From Corythoichthys intestinalis (taxonomy: Eukaryota > Chordata > Actinopteri > Syngnathiformes > Syngnathidae): a DNA stretch of 64,000 nucleotides. This document shows positions 31,701-43,600 of the stretch, in pieces. Both the position numbers and the translations under genes were made by a program. The notes under the pieces were generated by a model that was given only the letters and a program-made list of their open reading frames with translations, was not told the origin of the DNA and did no database searches. Each line of letters opens with the position of its first letter. Within the stretch, counting starts at the first letter, position 1. Location: NCBI RefSeq assembly GCF_030265065.1, contig NC_080407.1, positions 53,981,666 through 54,045,665 of the forward strand, written 5' to 3'.

Positions 31701-34657
31701 AAATCCTCACACGTAATTTACACACCTTTCACACACACTAGTCAAACGTTCTCACACACAATACTGACACATTTTTTAGCCACGAATACATGTGAGACGC
31801 TCGCACACATACATGAGAAATGCTTGCACGTAATTTTCACACCTTTGACACACACTAGTCAAACGTTCTCACACACTACTGAAACGTTTTCTGCGCACGC
31901 ATACATGTGAAATCCTCGCACGCAAACAAGTGAAATTTTTTGTGAGATGCTCGCATGTATACATGAGACACTTGCACGCACACGAGACGCTTGCATGTAT
32001 ACATGTGAGACACTCGTACGCATACATGTGAAATGTTCACACGTAATTTACACACCTTTCACACACACTAGTCAAACGTTCTCACACACACTACTGAAAC
32101 GTTTTCTGCGCATGCAAACAAGTGAAATCCTTGCACATATACATGTGAGACGCTCGCACGCATACATGTGAAACATTTTTTTGTGCACGCATAGATGTGA
32201 GACGCTCGCACGCTTACATGTGAAATTCTCGAACGTATACATGAGAGACGCTCGCACGCATACACGTGAAACATTTTTTGCGCACGCACATATGTGACTG
32301 GGCGCACACGCACACATGTGAAATCTGCGCACGCACAAATTCACAAATGAGAGGAAAAAAGTAGCGTCCAATAGTCTGAAAATTACAGCATGTTTCATTT
32401 TTTTTTTTATTGCTGACACTGCGTTTTGAGGTCATCAATATGTTTTGCACCCCCTCCCACAAAAGTCAAACTCCGCCAATGTCTGGCGCACCTTTTAACG
32501 CTTGCCGTGTACTTGCCAGGTTCGGCGTGCGTTTCCCGTGCATGTCCGACGCGTACGATCGAGAACTTCAGCAACTGGCCATGGACGTGGGGCAGGAGCT
32601 GGGCTTCGGGGACTTCCTACGGGAGGGCGTTTACTGCGTGCTGGGAGGGCCGTCCTTCGAGACCATCGCCGAGTGCCGGATGCTGCACAAACTCGGTGCC
32701 GACGCCGTAGGTAAGTCACGTCATGAGTGGGACCAAGTCATAAGCAGAGGTGGGTAGAGTAGGCAAAAATTTGACTCAAGTAAGAGTAGAGTTACTTCAA
32801 AATAATATTACTCAAGTAGTCATCCAAAAAATGTACTCAAGTATTTGGTGAAAAGAATACTCAAGTAATGAGTACCGCTGTGACTAACTGCTTACGATGT
32901 TTTTTTTTGTTTTTAACCAATGGTATTTTTTTCTCCGCTTAAAGTTATCCCTATGAACTGTTATTATTACATAACCGCATTAAGCTAAAGAAATACAAAA
33001 AAATTCCATTGACATCTACAGAAATGAAGCATCATTCATCCAAAGAGCATGGGTGCCCTCTAGTGGAGAAAATATATTTCCTACTATGAAATTAAAAGGA
33101 TATATCTCCAGTTTTCCGTGGTCAATCGGACACAAATAAAAACTGGGTGAGAGATTAAAATCCGCGCTTTCGAGGCAGGTTGACAGCGATGCTCTGTGTC
33201 AAATACTTTTAATTTTTTTTAATGGTGCTTTAAAGACACCACGATTGAACAGCCCAGGGTGATTAAAAAAATCGCAAGCTTGAGTTTAATTGATATCATG
33301 GAGTCATGTGATTTTTGCAACGTCTCAGTAAGTAAAATCTGACGACTAGTGCAACCCAAAGTAGCAGAGTAGCATTTCAGATGTAAATAAAGATAAAATT
33401 CATGTTCTGTGCCAATTTCTTCAGTTACTGCTCCAGTTGTTTCATTAATTGCGAGTTATGGTATTTGCTAACACTTAATTTGACAGTGGCGCCATAAGAC
33501 TGTAATAAGACCATATGAACCACCATGAAGCTTTGAACCAATTGGTTGCAAAGCTTCATTGCTTCAAGAAGCTTCATTTGGCCATCACTGCTCCCACAGA
33601 GAGGACATTCAACCGATGCTGCCAACACTGTTTTTGTCCAACATGCCTACTAGCATGCATTGCAGCGCTACAGATGTAACTAAAAATTCATGGTCAGTAC
33701 TAATTACTTCTTCAGTTACTATTCGTTTCATAAATTGCGAGTTATGGTATTTGGCAACACTTTATTTGACAGTGGCGCCATAAGACTGTCATAAGACAAA
33801 ATGAACCACCATGAAGCTTTACAGCCAATTGGTTCAAGAAGCTTCATTTGGCCATCACGGCTCCCTTAGAGGGGACAGTCAAACTATGCTGCCAACACGG
33901 TTTTTGTCCAACATGCCTCCTAGCATGCATTGCAGAGCTATAGATAAATAACAATCAAAATTCATGTCCTGTGCTAATTATTTCTTCAGTTACAGTTATT
34001 TCATAAATTGCACGTTATGGTATTTGGTAACACTTTATTTGAGAGTGGTGCCATAAGACTGTCCTAAGACCAAATGAACCACCATGAAGCTTTGAATCAA
34101 TTGACTGCAAAGCTTCATTGCTTCAAAGCGTCTTAGCGGAGACACTCAATCTATGGTGCCAACACTATTTTTGTCCAACATGCCTCTTAGCATGCATTGC
34201 AGCATTACAGATGTAAATAGCGATCAAAATTCATGTTCTGTGCTAATTATTTCTTCAGTTACTGTTCCACTTGTTTCATAAATTGCGAGTTACAGTATTT
34301 GGTAACACTTTGACAGTGGCGCCATAAGACTGTCATAAGACCAAATGAACCCACCTCTGGTCACGAGCGAGTCTTGAGTCCCGGCCTTCCAATTTCATGC
34401 TGCACGCGCTTGAAGTGAGCTGACTTGTCCCTCCGTCTTCAGGCATGAGCACGGTCCACGAGGTGATCGTTGCTCGCCACTGCGGCATGCGCGTCTTCGC
34501 CCTGTCGCTGATCACCAACCAGGCGGTAATGGACTACGACAGCGAGGAGAAGGCCAACCACGAGGAGGTCCTCCAGACGGGCAAGCAGCGGGCGGAGCAA
34601 CTGGAGAAGCTAATTTACACCATGGTGACCAGGATGGAGCACAACAACGACGCCTGA
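28713..34657 (+). CDS. pnp: Purine nucleoside phosphorylase, complete, 6 exons
   Basis: A cytosolic homotrimeric enzyme of purine salvage, splitting inosine and guanosine with phosphate into base and ribose 1-phosphate. Exons: 28713-28735, 30329-30498, 30563-30666, 30741-30916, 32520-32710, 34443-34657; all junctions are GT-AG and in phase, giving 292 aa (human 289). Visible active-site residues: GSGLGG near 36-41, phosphate-binding VHGHAGRL (65-72), GRFHLYEGY with R88, H90 and Y92, [18 protein letters not shown] with E205, M223-S224, SLITNQ with N247, and H261 in KANHEEV. All sit four residues later than in the human enzyme because the N-terminus (MFPQANQS) is longer. The start is the first ATG after the TATA box. 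Introns 1, 4 and 5 are long and repeat-filled. Fish have several pnp paralogues; which one this is cannot be told here. Confidence 0.97.
28840..28920 (-). repeat. Short dispersed repeat (GGCGGAGTTTGACTTTTG…)
   Basis: CATAGGCGGAGTTTGACTTT through CGCAGTGTCAGCAATAAAA lies in pnp intron 1. It recurs inverted at about 32,405-32,480 in pnp intron 4 and at 45,837-45,920 in a capn1 intron. It is probably the end region of one transposon family; the partner end was not defined. Confidence 0.7.
29135..29640. repeat. ~255-bp tandem duplication in pnp intron 1
   Basis: A unit with ATTCAATC…CAAAATACATATTTTCAACC, ACGTAAAAGCTATTTTTCTT and TTGATTGACTGAAGTAAT occurs twice in a row (near 29,140-29,390 and 29,395-29,645), with more diverged relatives to about 29,930. 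It is AT-rich with long A and T runs. No coding signal. Confidence 0.75.
31015..32345. repeat. Minisatellite with 330-bp higher-order unit in pnp intron 4
   Basis: Short degenerate units of the form GCACGCATACATGTGA and ACACACTAGTCAAACGTTCTC are arranged in a higher-order repeat of 330 bp. The blocks starting near 31,335 and 31,665 are almost identical, and flanking blocks are recognisable. The array lies wholly in the intron between 30,916 and 32,520. The frames running through it (such as 31,335-31,580) are repeat translations. A related array at 63.3-64.0 kb has the same left flank, GGGGGCCGTTAGGGACA. Confidence 0.92.
32345..32400 (-). mobile_element. End fragment of a GACTATAAG-type DNA transposon
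   Basis: GGAAAAAAGTAGCGTCCAAT followed by AGTCTGAAAATTACAGCA is an inverted match to the left end of the element at 18,423. It directly abuts the right edge of the minisatellite, so the minisatellite may have grown inside or next to such an element. Confidence 0.55.
32748..33225 (+). repeat. Dispersed repeat GAGGTGGGTAGAGTA, uninterrupted copy
   Basis: Begins GAGGTGGGTAGAGTAGGC and runs through ACTCAAGTAAGAGTAGAGTT, GTAATGAGTACCGCTG and GAAGCATCATTCATCC. The same sequence on the minus strand at 3,590-5,440 is split by two nested hAT elements; this copy shows the empty site. It lies in pnp intron 5. Confidence 0.75.
33440..34355 (+). repeat. ~280-bp tandem repeat (GACAGTGGCGCCATAAGACTG), pnp intron 5
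   Basis: TTTGACAGTGGCGCCATAAG (or close variants) recurs near 33,479, 33,766, 34,042 and 34,311, giving three units of 270-290 bp. Each also contains AACCACCATGAAGCTTT, CAACATGCCTCCTAGCATGC and TTTCTTCAGTTACT. The same unit is single in the element at 18,423 and multiple in the element at 47,068. It ends about 90 bp before the last pnp exon. Confidence 0.85.
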
Positions 34658-34759
34658 TTCACCTTCCCTTCCCTTCCACCTCATTTCATTTGGAAGTTAC
34701 TGTAACAATTAATCGCCATGTACAAATGTAATTCAAGTTAACTTGGGTTTTCTATTGTT

Positions 34760-34765
34760 AATAAA
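34760..34765 (+). terminator. pnp: pnp polyadenylation signal
   Basis: AATAAA lies about 100 bp after the pnp stop codon (34,655-34,657), giving a compact 3' UTR. A T-rich and then GT-rich stretch follows, as expected downstream of a cleavage site. Confidence 0.8.
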
Positions 34766-35039
34766 AGTTATTTATTACTCTTGACTCGGCTTTTAAGAGG
34801 TGTCTCCACAGCATGTTCTCATTCAGAGCTACAAAAGTGTTTGATTTTATTCCCACCATTAAAAAACATACACATGCATATTGTTGAGGTCAAGAGCCCC
34901 GCAAAATTGGCACAAGAAACAGCAAAGGCCTGTAGCCATGATTTGTCGATGGCACTTGAGTAGAAAAAGGTTAACATTGGCAAAGTGGCAAAACCTGGGC
35001 CCATTTTGCACGGCCGGCTAAAGCAAAGATGATGTTTCT

Positions 35040-35490
35040 AGCTTAGCCAGTTCTTTTGATTTTGGCTAACAATCGGTAACAAAAGAGCTTCCCTTTAAAA
35101 ATATATGACATCATTTTTTTGACACCATTTTCAAATTGGCTTGAACAATACTGAAAAACAAAGGATTTGGCGGAACAATAATTAGGATGACCCGTAAATC
35201 CACTCTCACTTTAACAGGTAACTTCTAATTTGATTGTGTCGAAAAGCGCTTTCGGTAGGCTGTTAGCGAGAACTGAAGTCTCGCAGAAGGCACGCGGATG
35301 GTCAAAACGGGATCATTTTTACATGAATTCATGCCGTTTAGGTTCATCTTCGAGTTAGCGGTGGTTTAATCAGTTGGATTTCAACAAATTCCGTGCAGTT
35401 TGTTAGTTATTTATTCGTTTCAGGGCTCCGGAGCGGCTAAGCTAGCGCGAGTCAATGGTCCTGCATTAGCATGCCAATAAAAAACAATGT
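35040..35490. repeat. Repeat with inverted partner at 36.96-37.06 kb
   Basis: The block from about 35,390 to 35,490 (GCTCCGGAGCGGCTAAGCTA…) reappears inverted at 36,960-37,060 and again, in the same inverted sense, at about 37,215-37,320. The sequence may be the arms of one disrupted element. No gene is seen between pnp and 35,600. Confidence 0.55.
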
Positions 35491-35624
35491 TAAAGCAACA
35501 CCAGGTAACTTTTCAACCTTTACAAAATATTTTCATAACATTTTAGATGAAATGTTGACTGACAACTAGTTGAATGACACCCCTTTTACATCTTGAGGGG
35601 TCTGTATTACTTTCACCAGCACTA

Positions 35625-36200
35625 CCATGATTTTTGCACTGTAAGGCGCACCAGACAATAAGCCGCCACCCCACGAATTTGACACAAAAACAGCATTTGT
35701 TCATAGATAAGCCGCACCGGACTAGAAGCCGCAGCTGTCCTCAATGTATTATGGGATATTTACACCAAAAGATATTAACCAGCGGCATCATGAGACTGCC
35801 AGAAGACCAAATGAACCACCATGAAGCCTTGAACCAATTGACTGCAACGATTCATTGTTTTAAAAAGCTTCATTTGGCCATCACTGCTCCCTTTGGGGGA
35901 GACAGTCAACCTCTGCTGCCACCTGCTGTCAACACTGTTGTCCTCCAACATGCCTCCTAACATGCATTGCAGCGCTACAGATGTAAACAATCAAAATTCA
36001 TGTTCTGTGTTACTTATTTCTTCAGTTACTGTTCCAGTTGTTTCATTAATTGATATTTGGCAACACTTTATATGACAGTGGCACCGTAAGACTGTCATAA
36101 GACCATCATAATTAACACACAACACTGTCATGAGCATTAATGAACGCTTATAACAGATGTAATTTCGTGTCATCCGGCAAATTATCTCACTTTTGAGGCG
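35625..36200 (+). mobile_element. GACTATAAG-type DNA transposon, partial
   Basis: Starts with GTAAGGCGCACCAGACAATA, AAGCCGCACCGGACTAGAAG and TATTATGGGATATTTACACC, followed by one internal unit (AACCACCATGAAGCC…, CCTCCTAACATGCATTGCAG). It closely matches the left part of the 47-kb element. The right end is not clear. Non-coding. Confidence 0.65.
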
Positions 36201-36239
36201 CAGGATCAGTTGCCGACGCACTTACACTCACAAGTGATT

Positions 36240-36700
36240 CACACAGTTACTGGTTTCTAGATCACAGAGCTGATTGTGTACATTCCACCCCTCTTAAACA
36301 CTTGTCTTATAGACTCCCCCCACCCTCCTCCCCTTCTTTCCCTGGTCAACAGGACCCCACATGGTGTCAACCGGAAATACATTTGGCTGACAATAGCACC
36401 AACATATTCATAGTTAAGGTAGGCATTCAAATGTATTCCTTGTTGTTGTTTGTGTTTCTTTTCTTGTGTTCCCCCATAACCCCTTCCTGTTCGCTTCTTT
36501 GTCATAATAAACGAGGTATGTTGCATGATCACAATGGGAGAATGTCATACTCTTAATGTGAAAAATTAAAACTGTTCAGAGCAACCAGACACTTCGACTT
36601 CCATTCTCTGTGTCAAACAGCTGAATAGGACAGGTTTAAAAAACATTAAAAAAATTTTAAAAAATAACTAAGGTGAAAAAAGTTTGGCCTTTTGGCCAGG
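36240..36700. other. No gene recognised
   Basis: C-rich then T-rich sequence with short frames on both strands (36,257-36,556). No splice-supported exon or known element. CATAATAAACGAGG near 36,504 contains an AATAAA on the plus strand, with no gene assigned to it. Confidence 0.3.
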
Positions 36701-37345
36701 TTGTCGGATTGTGCCGGCCCAAGTTGTTGAAATTGCGCTAGCGCGGTTCCGGCGGTTTGAATGGCGTGATTCCGGCAATCTGGCTTAAAACTAGACAAAA
36801 TTAGTCGAGTTTTCGTCAACAAAAACTAGACGAAGACACATTTTGAGATGACGAAGACTAATAAATGTTATCGTCCAGAAGACTAAGACGAAAATTAAAA
36901 GGGCTGGCAAAAACAACACTGGCCAACGATTGCAAGGGTCATCGGTGATTTACATGCGCGCATTTGTTGTTTTTTATTGGCACGCTAAAACGGGATCATT
37001 GACTCAGGCTATCTTAGCCACTCTGGAGCCCTGAAACTAATAAATAACTAACAAACTGCGCAAATTTGTTTCAACTAAGGTGAGCGTGCGGAGTTTGGCC
37101 TTTTGGCCAGGTTGTCTGATTGTGCCGCAAGCGCGGTTCCGGCAGTTTGAATGACGGGATTCCAGCAGTCTGTCTTAAAGGTCAAATTCCAACACAAACA
37201 TCGACTAAAACTAGACAAAATTATGTTGTTTTTCATTGCCATGCTAAGACGGGACCACTGACTCGCGCTAGCTTAGCCACTCCAGAGCCCTAAAACTAAC
37301 AAACTGCACAAATTTGTTGAAATCAACTCCAACGACTAATTAAAA
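36700..37345. repeat. Direct duplication downstream of capn1
   Basis: GTTTGGCCTTTTGGCCAGGT with CGCGGTTCCGGC occurs near 36,680-36,760 and again near 37,090-37,150, each followed by AACTAGACAAAATTA and GCTAGCTTAGCCACT-type sequence. A related CTAGACGAA…TTATCGTCCA block recurs at 62,845-62,960. This lies just beyond the capn1 stop and may overlap its 3' UTR; no clear capn1 polyadenylation signal was found. Confidence 0.6.
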
Positions 37346-37651
37346 CCCGGATAAGTCGAAATTCTGAACTTCTCCTTTAAGAGAAATATCAAGTTGTTAG
37401 ACGTGTAAAAGTTTAGATAAGGTACTTTTAAGATCAGAGCGCATTTAAGGGTCATTCTGAAGTCAGCCCTAACTTTTGGCGACTAATTGCAGAGGTGATT
37501 GTAAGTAACGTGATGAGGTGACGATATGTTTGCGTGGTTTTCACAGTCATTTAAGGTGAAAGCCGAACTAAAAGGAGGTGGACACCTCTGCTCCGTAACA
37601 ATTGGTTGCGGCGATGAGGTCGCAGCTTGAGAAGGCGCCACTCGCCGCCAT

Positions 37652-40600
37652 CTAGGCGAACATGGTCAGGGAGAGCCACTGTGGAAAAACGCAAAAGGTG
37701 ACATACCGGCAACGGGAAGCAAGCCAACGGTTCCTGTTACCTGAGAGAAGTTGAGCGAGATGACGCCGTCGGCGTCCGTGTCCATGACCTTGAAGGTTTC
37801 TGCAAAAAGAAGGAGCGAGGTCAGCGGAAGGCGGCGGGTAAATGGATGATTCATGGGACGAGACTCACTGAACATGGACTCCAGGCGCACCAGGCACGTC
37901 ACAAAGTTGTCAAAGTCCACGGCCATGTCTTCCTCGGTGTAGCGCAGGATGATGAGCTGGAACAGGTGATTGGTCAGCTTGAAGCCTGCGGCCAGAGAGC
38001 AAAAGTCAGCGCCTACGCAACTCGTTCAATCGTGCCGCTCCGCACCTGCCGACTCCAGCGCCATCCTCATCTCGTAAGAACTCATGCTGCCAGACTTGTC
38101 CAGGTCGTAGTTTCTAAAAATGGTCTGTTTAGGAACAGAAAAGTAAAGTCATTATAGCAAAATTCTTTTTTTTTTTTTTTTTTTGAATGGCGTTTCTTCG
38201 GCACGCCGTATAGCCCGTTTGACCGATCGGCACCGTTCGAATATCGAAACGACTGAAATTTTCGTGCGACGCAGGGACTTGTTTCGAACGACCCCGAAAA
38301 ATTTTCCGTTCGCCCGTAAACGCCGAATTTCGGGAAAAAAAAAAACATTTACAAAACCTATCTAGTCCTACATAATTTAGACATAAAAAATTCTGGGACG
38401 GTGAGGGCATAAAAGTTGTAGTTGTATACAGAATTTTGGAGGAAAAAAAAGCTACGATTCCCAAGAAATTCACCAAAAACTGTCCCGTTCATTTATAATG
38501 GGATCCCCTTGACAGCTTTTTCGAGCGACAGCAAGAACCAAAAGTGGTATTTGCTATATGCTTTTTTTTTTTTGCCATGTGGCATTTTTTTGCCATATGG
38601 CAAAATGGATTTTGCCATGTGGCATTTTTTTAGTCATGTGGAAAAATGGAGTTTGCCATTTGGCATTTTTTTAGCCATGTGGCATTTTTTTGCCATGTGG
38701 CCATTTTTTTGCCATATGGCAAAATGGATTTTGCCATGTGGCATTTTTTTAGCCATGTGGCAAAATGGATTTTGCAATGTGGCATTTTTTTAGCCATGTG
38801 GCAAAATTGATTTTGCCATGTGGCATTTTTTTCCCATGTGGCAAAATGGATTTTGCCATGTAGCAAAATTAATGTGGTAAAATTGATTTTGCCACGTGGC
38901 TTTTTTTTTTTTTGCCATGTGGCAAAATTGATTTTGCCATGTGGCTTTTTTTTTTGCCATGTGGCAAAATGGGTTTTGCCATGTGGCATTTTTTTGCCAT
39001 GTGGCAAATGGATTTTGCCATGTGGCATGTTTTGGCATGTGGAAAATTGGATTTTGCCACGTGGCATTTTTTTGGCATGTGGCAAATTGGATTATGCCAT
39101 GTGGCATTTTTTTGGGCACGTGGCAAAAAAAATTTTGACATGTCATCCAAATTTCCCATTCATTCCCAATAGCATTTACATTGCATTGACGCCTATATAC
39201 ACTGATGCCATTGACGGCCATGTATGTCCGTTTTATTGATGCCACTGTACTTGGATTCCATTGACGGCTTTGTACGTCCAAATTTCCCATTCATTTCCAA
39301 TGCCATTTACATTGCATTGACCTGATATCACCAGGACATGTCCCAGAAATGTTACCACGTCAACACGAAGTGTCCTAAAAACAATAGGACATGTTCCCAA
39401 ATCACCAGGAGGTTACCTGATATCAATAGGACACCTGATATGAACAGGACATGTCCCCAAAATGTCCCCAAATCAACCTGAGCGGGGCTAAAATCTGTAT
39501 CTCCCCTCAGCAAAGCCCCATAGTAATTTCTCCAGAAATTGTGGTTTCTAGTTCCAAAGTAACAAACATGTATGAGGAAGAGAGTACATAAGCTCACCAG
39601 GTAGCGTTTAATCTTCTCCCACAGCACGTGGAACTCCACTAGGCCCAGCTTCCCGCTGCCGTCCGTCTGGGTGTATGTTGAGGAAACACCAAGCGGGAGA
39701 CGACAACGCCTCTTTACAAAGATGCCGGCAAGGATACATCCATGAGGTTAATCATGCTACGACACGCCTCCTTGGTGAAGCCGTCCGTCTTCAGGTCTTT
39801 GTCTGTCGAGGCAGGAACCATGTTTACGAGTACATGCACTTCCAAGTAAAAAGTCAGTGGAAGTCTACTTACGCTTGCTGATGATGCGGTTCAGGATGGT
39901 CTGCAGCTCGTTGATGCTGATTTCCATGTCCTTCAGGAAGCACAAGGGTCACGTATCTCGGCGGGAAGCAGAAACGAGAAGAAGCGTGCACTTACCGCAC
40001 CAGCCAACTGGCGGAAGAGACTCTTGAAGCCCGCCTCGATCTGACTCTCGTCCAAATAGTTCTAGCGCGACAAGAAACAATTCTTTGCATTTTCCAGAGC
40101 TGCTCTCAAAATCCGACACAAATAGACCGGTCACCTCGCTGGGAAGATCGGCCACCACGTCGTCATCCAGCTCCCTGCCGAACACAGATGTCGCGTTAGC
40201 CGGTGCATGCGTACGCGGGAGGACAAAGCATCACTCACTCTGAGTCGGCGGGCTTCTCGGAGAAAACGCGCAGAACGAAATCCGCCTCCTTGTGGGGCTC
40301 GAAGGTGGACGGCACGATGACGTACTCGCCGGCCGGAAGACGTAAACGGGAGCTGACTTCCCTTAAGTTGATGAAGAGTTCCGAGCGAGCGCTGGAAGCG
40401 TGCGTGAGGAAGAAGTTCTGCTTCAAGTGGACTCCCGTCTGCCCTTTAGCCTGAGAGACAAGAAGGTAAATGTCGCCGATGCGTAGACTTCACGATCAGT
40501 TGACGGGACTGATCCGTAGGGGGCCTATTTTCAAAAACTTAAAAATTCAAATATTTTCAAAACCAAAGCCGCTAGCAACCTAAAACCAAAATAGGTTTCC

Positions 40601-43600
40601 ATGAGCAGCGACATAAAAAACTTCAAAGTCGTTCCCTAATAAAATCCCAATTAATTATTTTTTAGTTTATAAGTTTAACAAAACTTAAAATGGCTATAAA
40701 TGTCTCAAATTTTACACTAGATGCACAAAAATCACAAAATGCAGCTATAATCACCCATATTTTCAGGATCAATAGGAATATTTAACATAATATATAAGTT
40801 TTTGGCCGTTTGCGACTATTGTGCCGAGGCAGTAAGTTGGATCCTCCTCAAATTGGTGGGACTGTTCATGAGACCAAATGAAAATGGCCAATTTGAAGGC
40901 CTGAACATGCTCGAAAACTTGCACATACATGCGGCTTTGCGTAAATTCCGATAATTTAGCAACGTTGCAAAAAAAATGTCATAAATGGCTCAGTGGCACC
41001 CCCATGAATGTTTAAAAAAGGCCTCTCTTTTGATGTTTTTCCAACGTAGAGCGATGAAATTTGAGGAGTCCGTACGTTGTGCAAAACTGCTTCAAAAAGT
41101 CTCTTGCACCCATATTCCAAACCCAAAAGGAAATCGGGTATTTTGGATTGAATGTTGAAAAACATGCCATTTTAGTTGAAAACCAGCGTGCAAGTTTGCG
41201 ACCATTGCGCCAAGGAAGTAAGTTGGATCCTCCTCAAAAATGGGTGGGACTGTTCATGAGACCAAATGAAAATGGCCAATTTGAAGGTCTGAACATGCTC
41301 GAAAACTTGCACGTACATGCGGTTTCGCGTAAATTTTGATAATTTAGCAACGTTGCTAAAAAATGTAATAAATGGCTCAGTGGCGCCCCCATGAATGTTT
41401 AAAAAAGGCCTCTCTTTTGATGTTTTGTCAACGTAGAGCGATGATATTTGAGGAGTCAATACGTTGTGCAAAACTGCTTCAAAAAGTCTCTTGCACCCAT
41501 ATTCCAAACCCAACAGGAAATCGGGTATTTTGGATTGAATGTTGAAAAACATGCCATTTTAGTTGAAAACCAGCGTGCAAGTTTGCGACCATTGCGCCGA
41601 GGAAGTAAGTTGAATCCTCCTTAAAATTGGTGGGACTGTTCATGAGACATATGAGATGTTAGGTTATCAAAATGGTTAGTTTTCATTCACGGGCCTGACC
41701 TGGGCGGGGTGCTAAAGTCGGCCATTTTTTGGGCAAAACACCAAATTCAGAAAATGACTAATAACTCCCCCCAACGTTCAATCTTTTTCATATTCGGCAT
41801 GTACTTGATGTATCCCAGCCTGAACTCGACTGCATTGAAATATTAACCATTAGGCCAGGTGCCCCCTACTGGGAACAGGAAATGGCTTTTTTTACGAGAC
41901 CGGCTCCTGCTGGAAGGGATACAAATCTATTGACCTCAAACCTGTTTTTGAGTTTATCACAGTGAAAGCCACCCAAACGCTCTGCCTGGTGTGGTGCAAT
42001 GTCTGTCAGAGTTGTCTCGTCAACTGATGGTGAAGTCTACGGCCGATGCACTTCACCGGAAAGCGGGGAAGTCCGTACCTCGCTGGGAACCTCGTAGACG
42101 GCGAAGCCAATGGTCTCCATGTCTTTGCCTTCCCGCCTCTTCTTCCTGCGGTCCTTTTGCATGAGTGCCACCAAGAAGCTGCAGTCCGATGCGCCGGGCG
42201 AGTCGGGATGCTGCAGCAGCAACTTGAATTGAGGGTTCAGCCAAAAGGTCGCTGTGGGAGAGAGGACGACGCTCAGCCGCGCATTCAAAGCGAATCCCGA
42301 GCCAGCAGTTTCCTACCCGGATAGTTTCGGCATCCTCCGGCCGTGCTGCCCCGTCTCCATTCGCCCGGGTAAAGCGACGAGCTCCAGGTCTTCATTTGGC
42401 TGTGCTGGAGCGCGTCTGCGGTCAGGTTGCAGATTTCCAGACGGCTGAACTCGCGCAGGAAGTCGCTGAAGGACATCCTGTGAAGGGGTGGCGCCGTGAG
42501 AACTCGCGACACTTCGCGGAAGCTGAACTGAAGCGGACTCACCAGAATTCACCGTCCTCGCTACGGTTTTGCAGCCGGGAGCGGACCCCGCGGTCCACGT
42601 TGTCCCATTCGCGAGAACTGCAAGGAAAACGATTAAGGTCTGTTTACATATTACGTGTTTCCTCCATGCTGCTGCTTGCTGCTATCTTCATCAGTCTAGT
42701 CTGTCTGCTTTTTTTGTATTTCCTCTATGGATCAACCGCGCTGGTCTCTCATACGAAAATGGATCTGATTAGTTGGTCTCTCAGCGCATTTGACAAGATT
42801 TTTCCAACAAGACACGGTGCACCAGGAGAGCCGTCTGGCCCGGACTGGACCTTCACCACTGGTTATGTGAGAGATTCATGGGATCGCTGGAAGCTAGTGT
42901 CTTACCGTTCTGTCCGTGGAAGATATCAAGGATATTTGGCTGTCGGAGGTGCCCCTTTCTAACGGAAAGTTTCAAAGACGGCAGTTTTCAAGGAAATCAA
43001 CAAATTGACCACGGATCAAATGTCTGTTTCAAGGCATTGGAAGATCGCGTCGAGAACTGGCGCTGTGGACTCACGGTTTGGTCTGAGAAGGGATAGAGAA
43101 AAGTGGATGCTACCTTGTGCCAGGTGACGGAACTGTCGAGGCAGACCGCAATTATTGGCAATGACTTAAGGGACCTGCGCACTTTTCTCTCATACGAAAA
43201 TAGATCTGATTAGTTGGTCTCTCAGCGCAATTGACAAGATTTATTCAACAAGATACGGTGCACCAGGAGAGCCAGCTTGCCCGATGGGATTTTCGCCGCT
43301 GGTTATGTGACAGATTCATGGGATCGCTGGAAGCCAGCGTGTCTTACTGTCCTGTCCATGAAGGATATCAAGGATATTTGGCTGTAGGAGGTGCCCCTCT
43401 CTACCGGAAAGTTTCCGAGATGGCAGCTTTCAAGGAAATCAACAAATTGACCGCGGATCAAATGGTGCGATTCAAGGCATTAGAAGATTGCATCAAGGCT
43501 TGGATCAAGAACTGGCTCTGTGGACTCACGGTTCGGTCCGAGGAGGGATGGAGAAAAGTGGATGCTACCTTGCGCCAGGTGACGGAACTGTCGAGGCAGA

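Noticed and set aside
31038-32313. Series of ~80-codon ORFs rich in His, Thr and Cys (also 63,327-63,893)
   Set aside because: They are in-frame readings of the minisatellite; the repeat period keeps frames open on both strands.
42396-42962. 188-codon plus-strand ORF
   Set aside because: It runs antisense over capn1 exons 9 and 8 and into the neighbouring repeat; it is a shadow frame.
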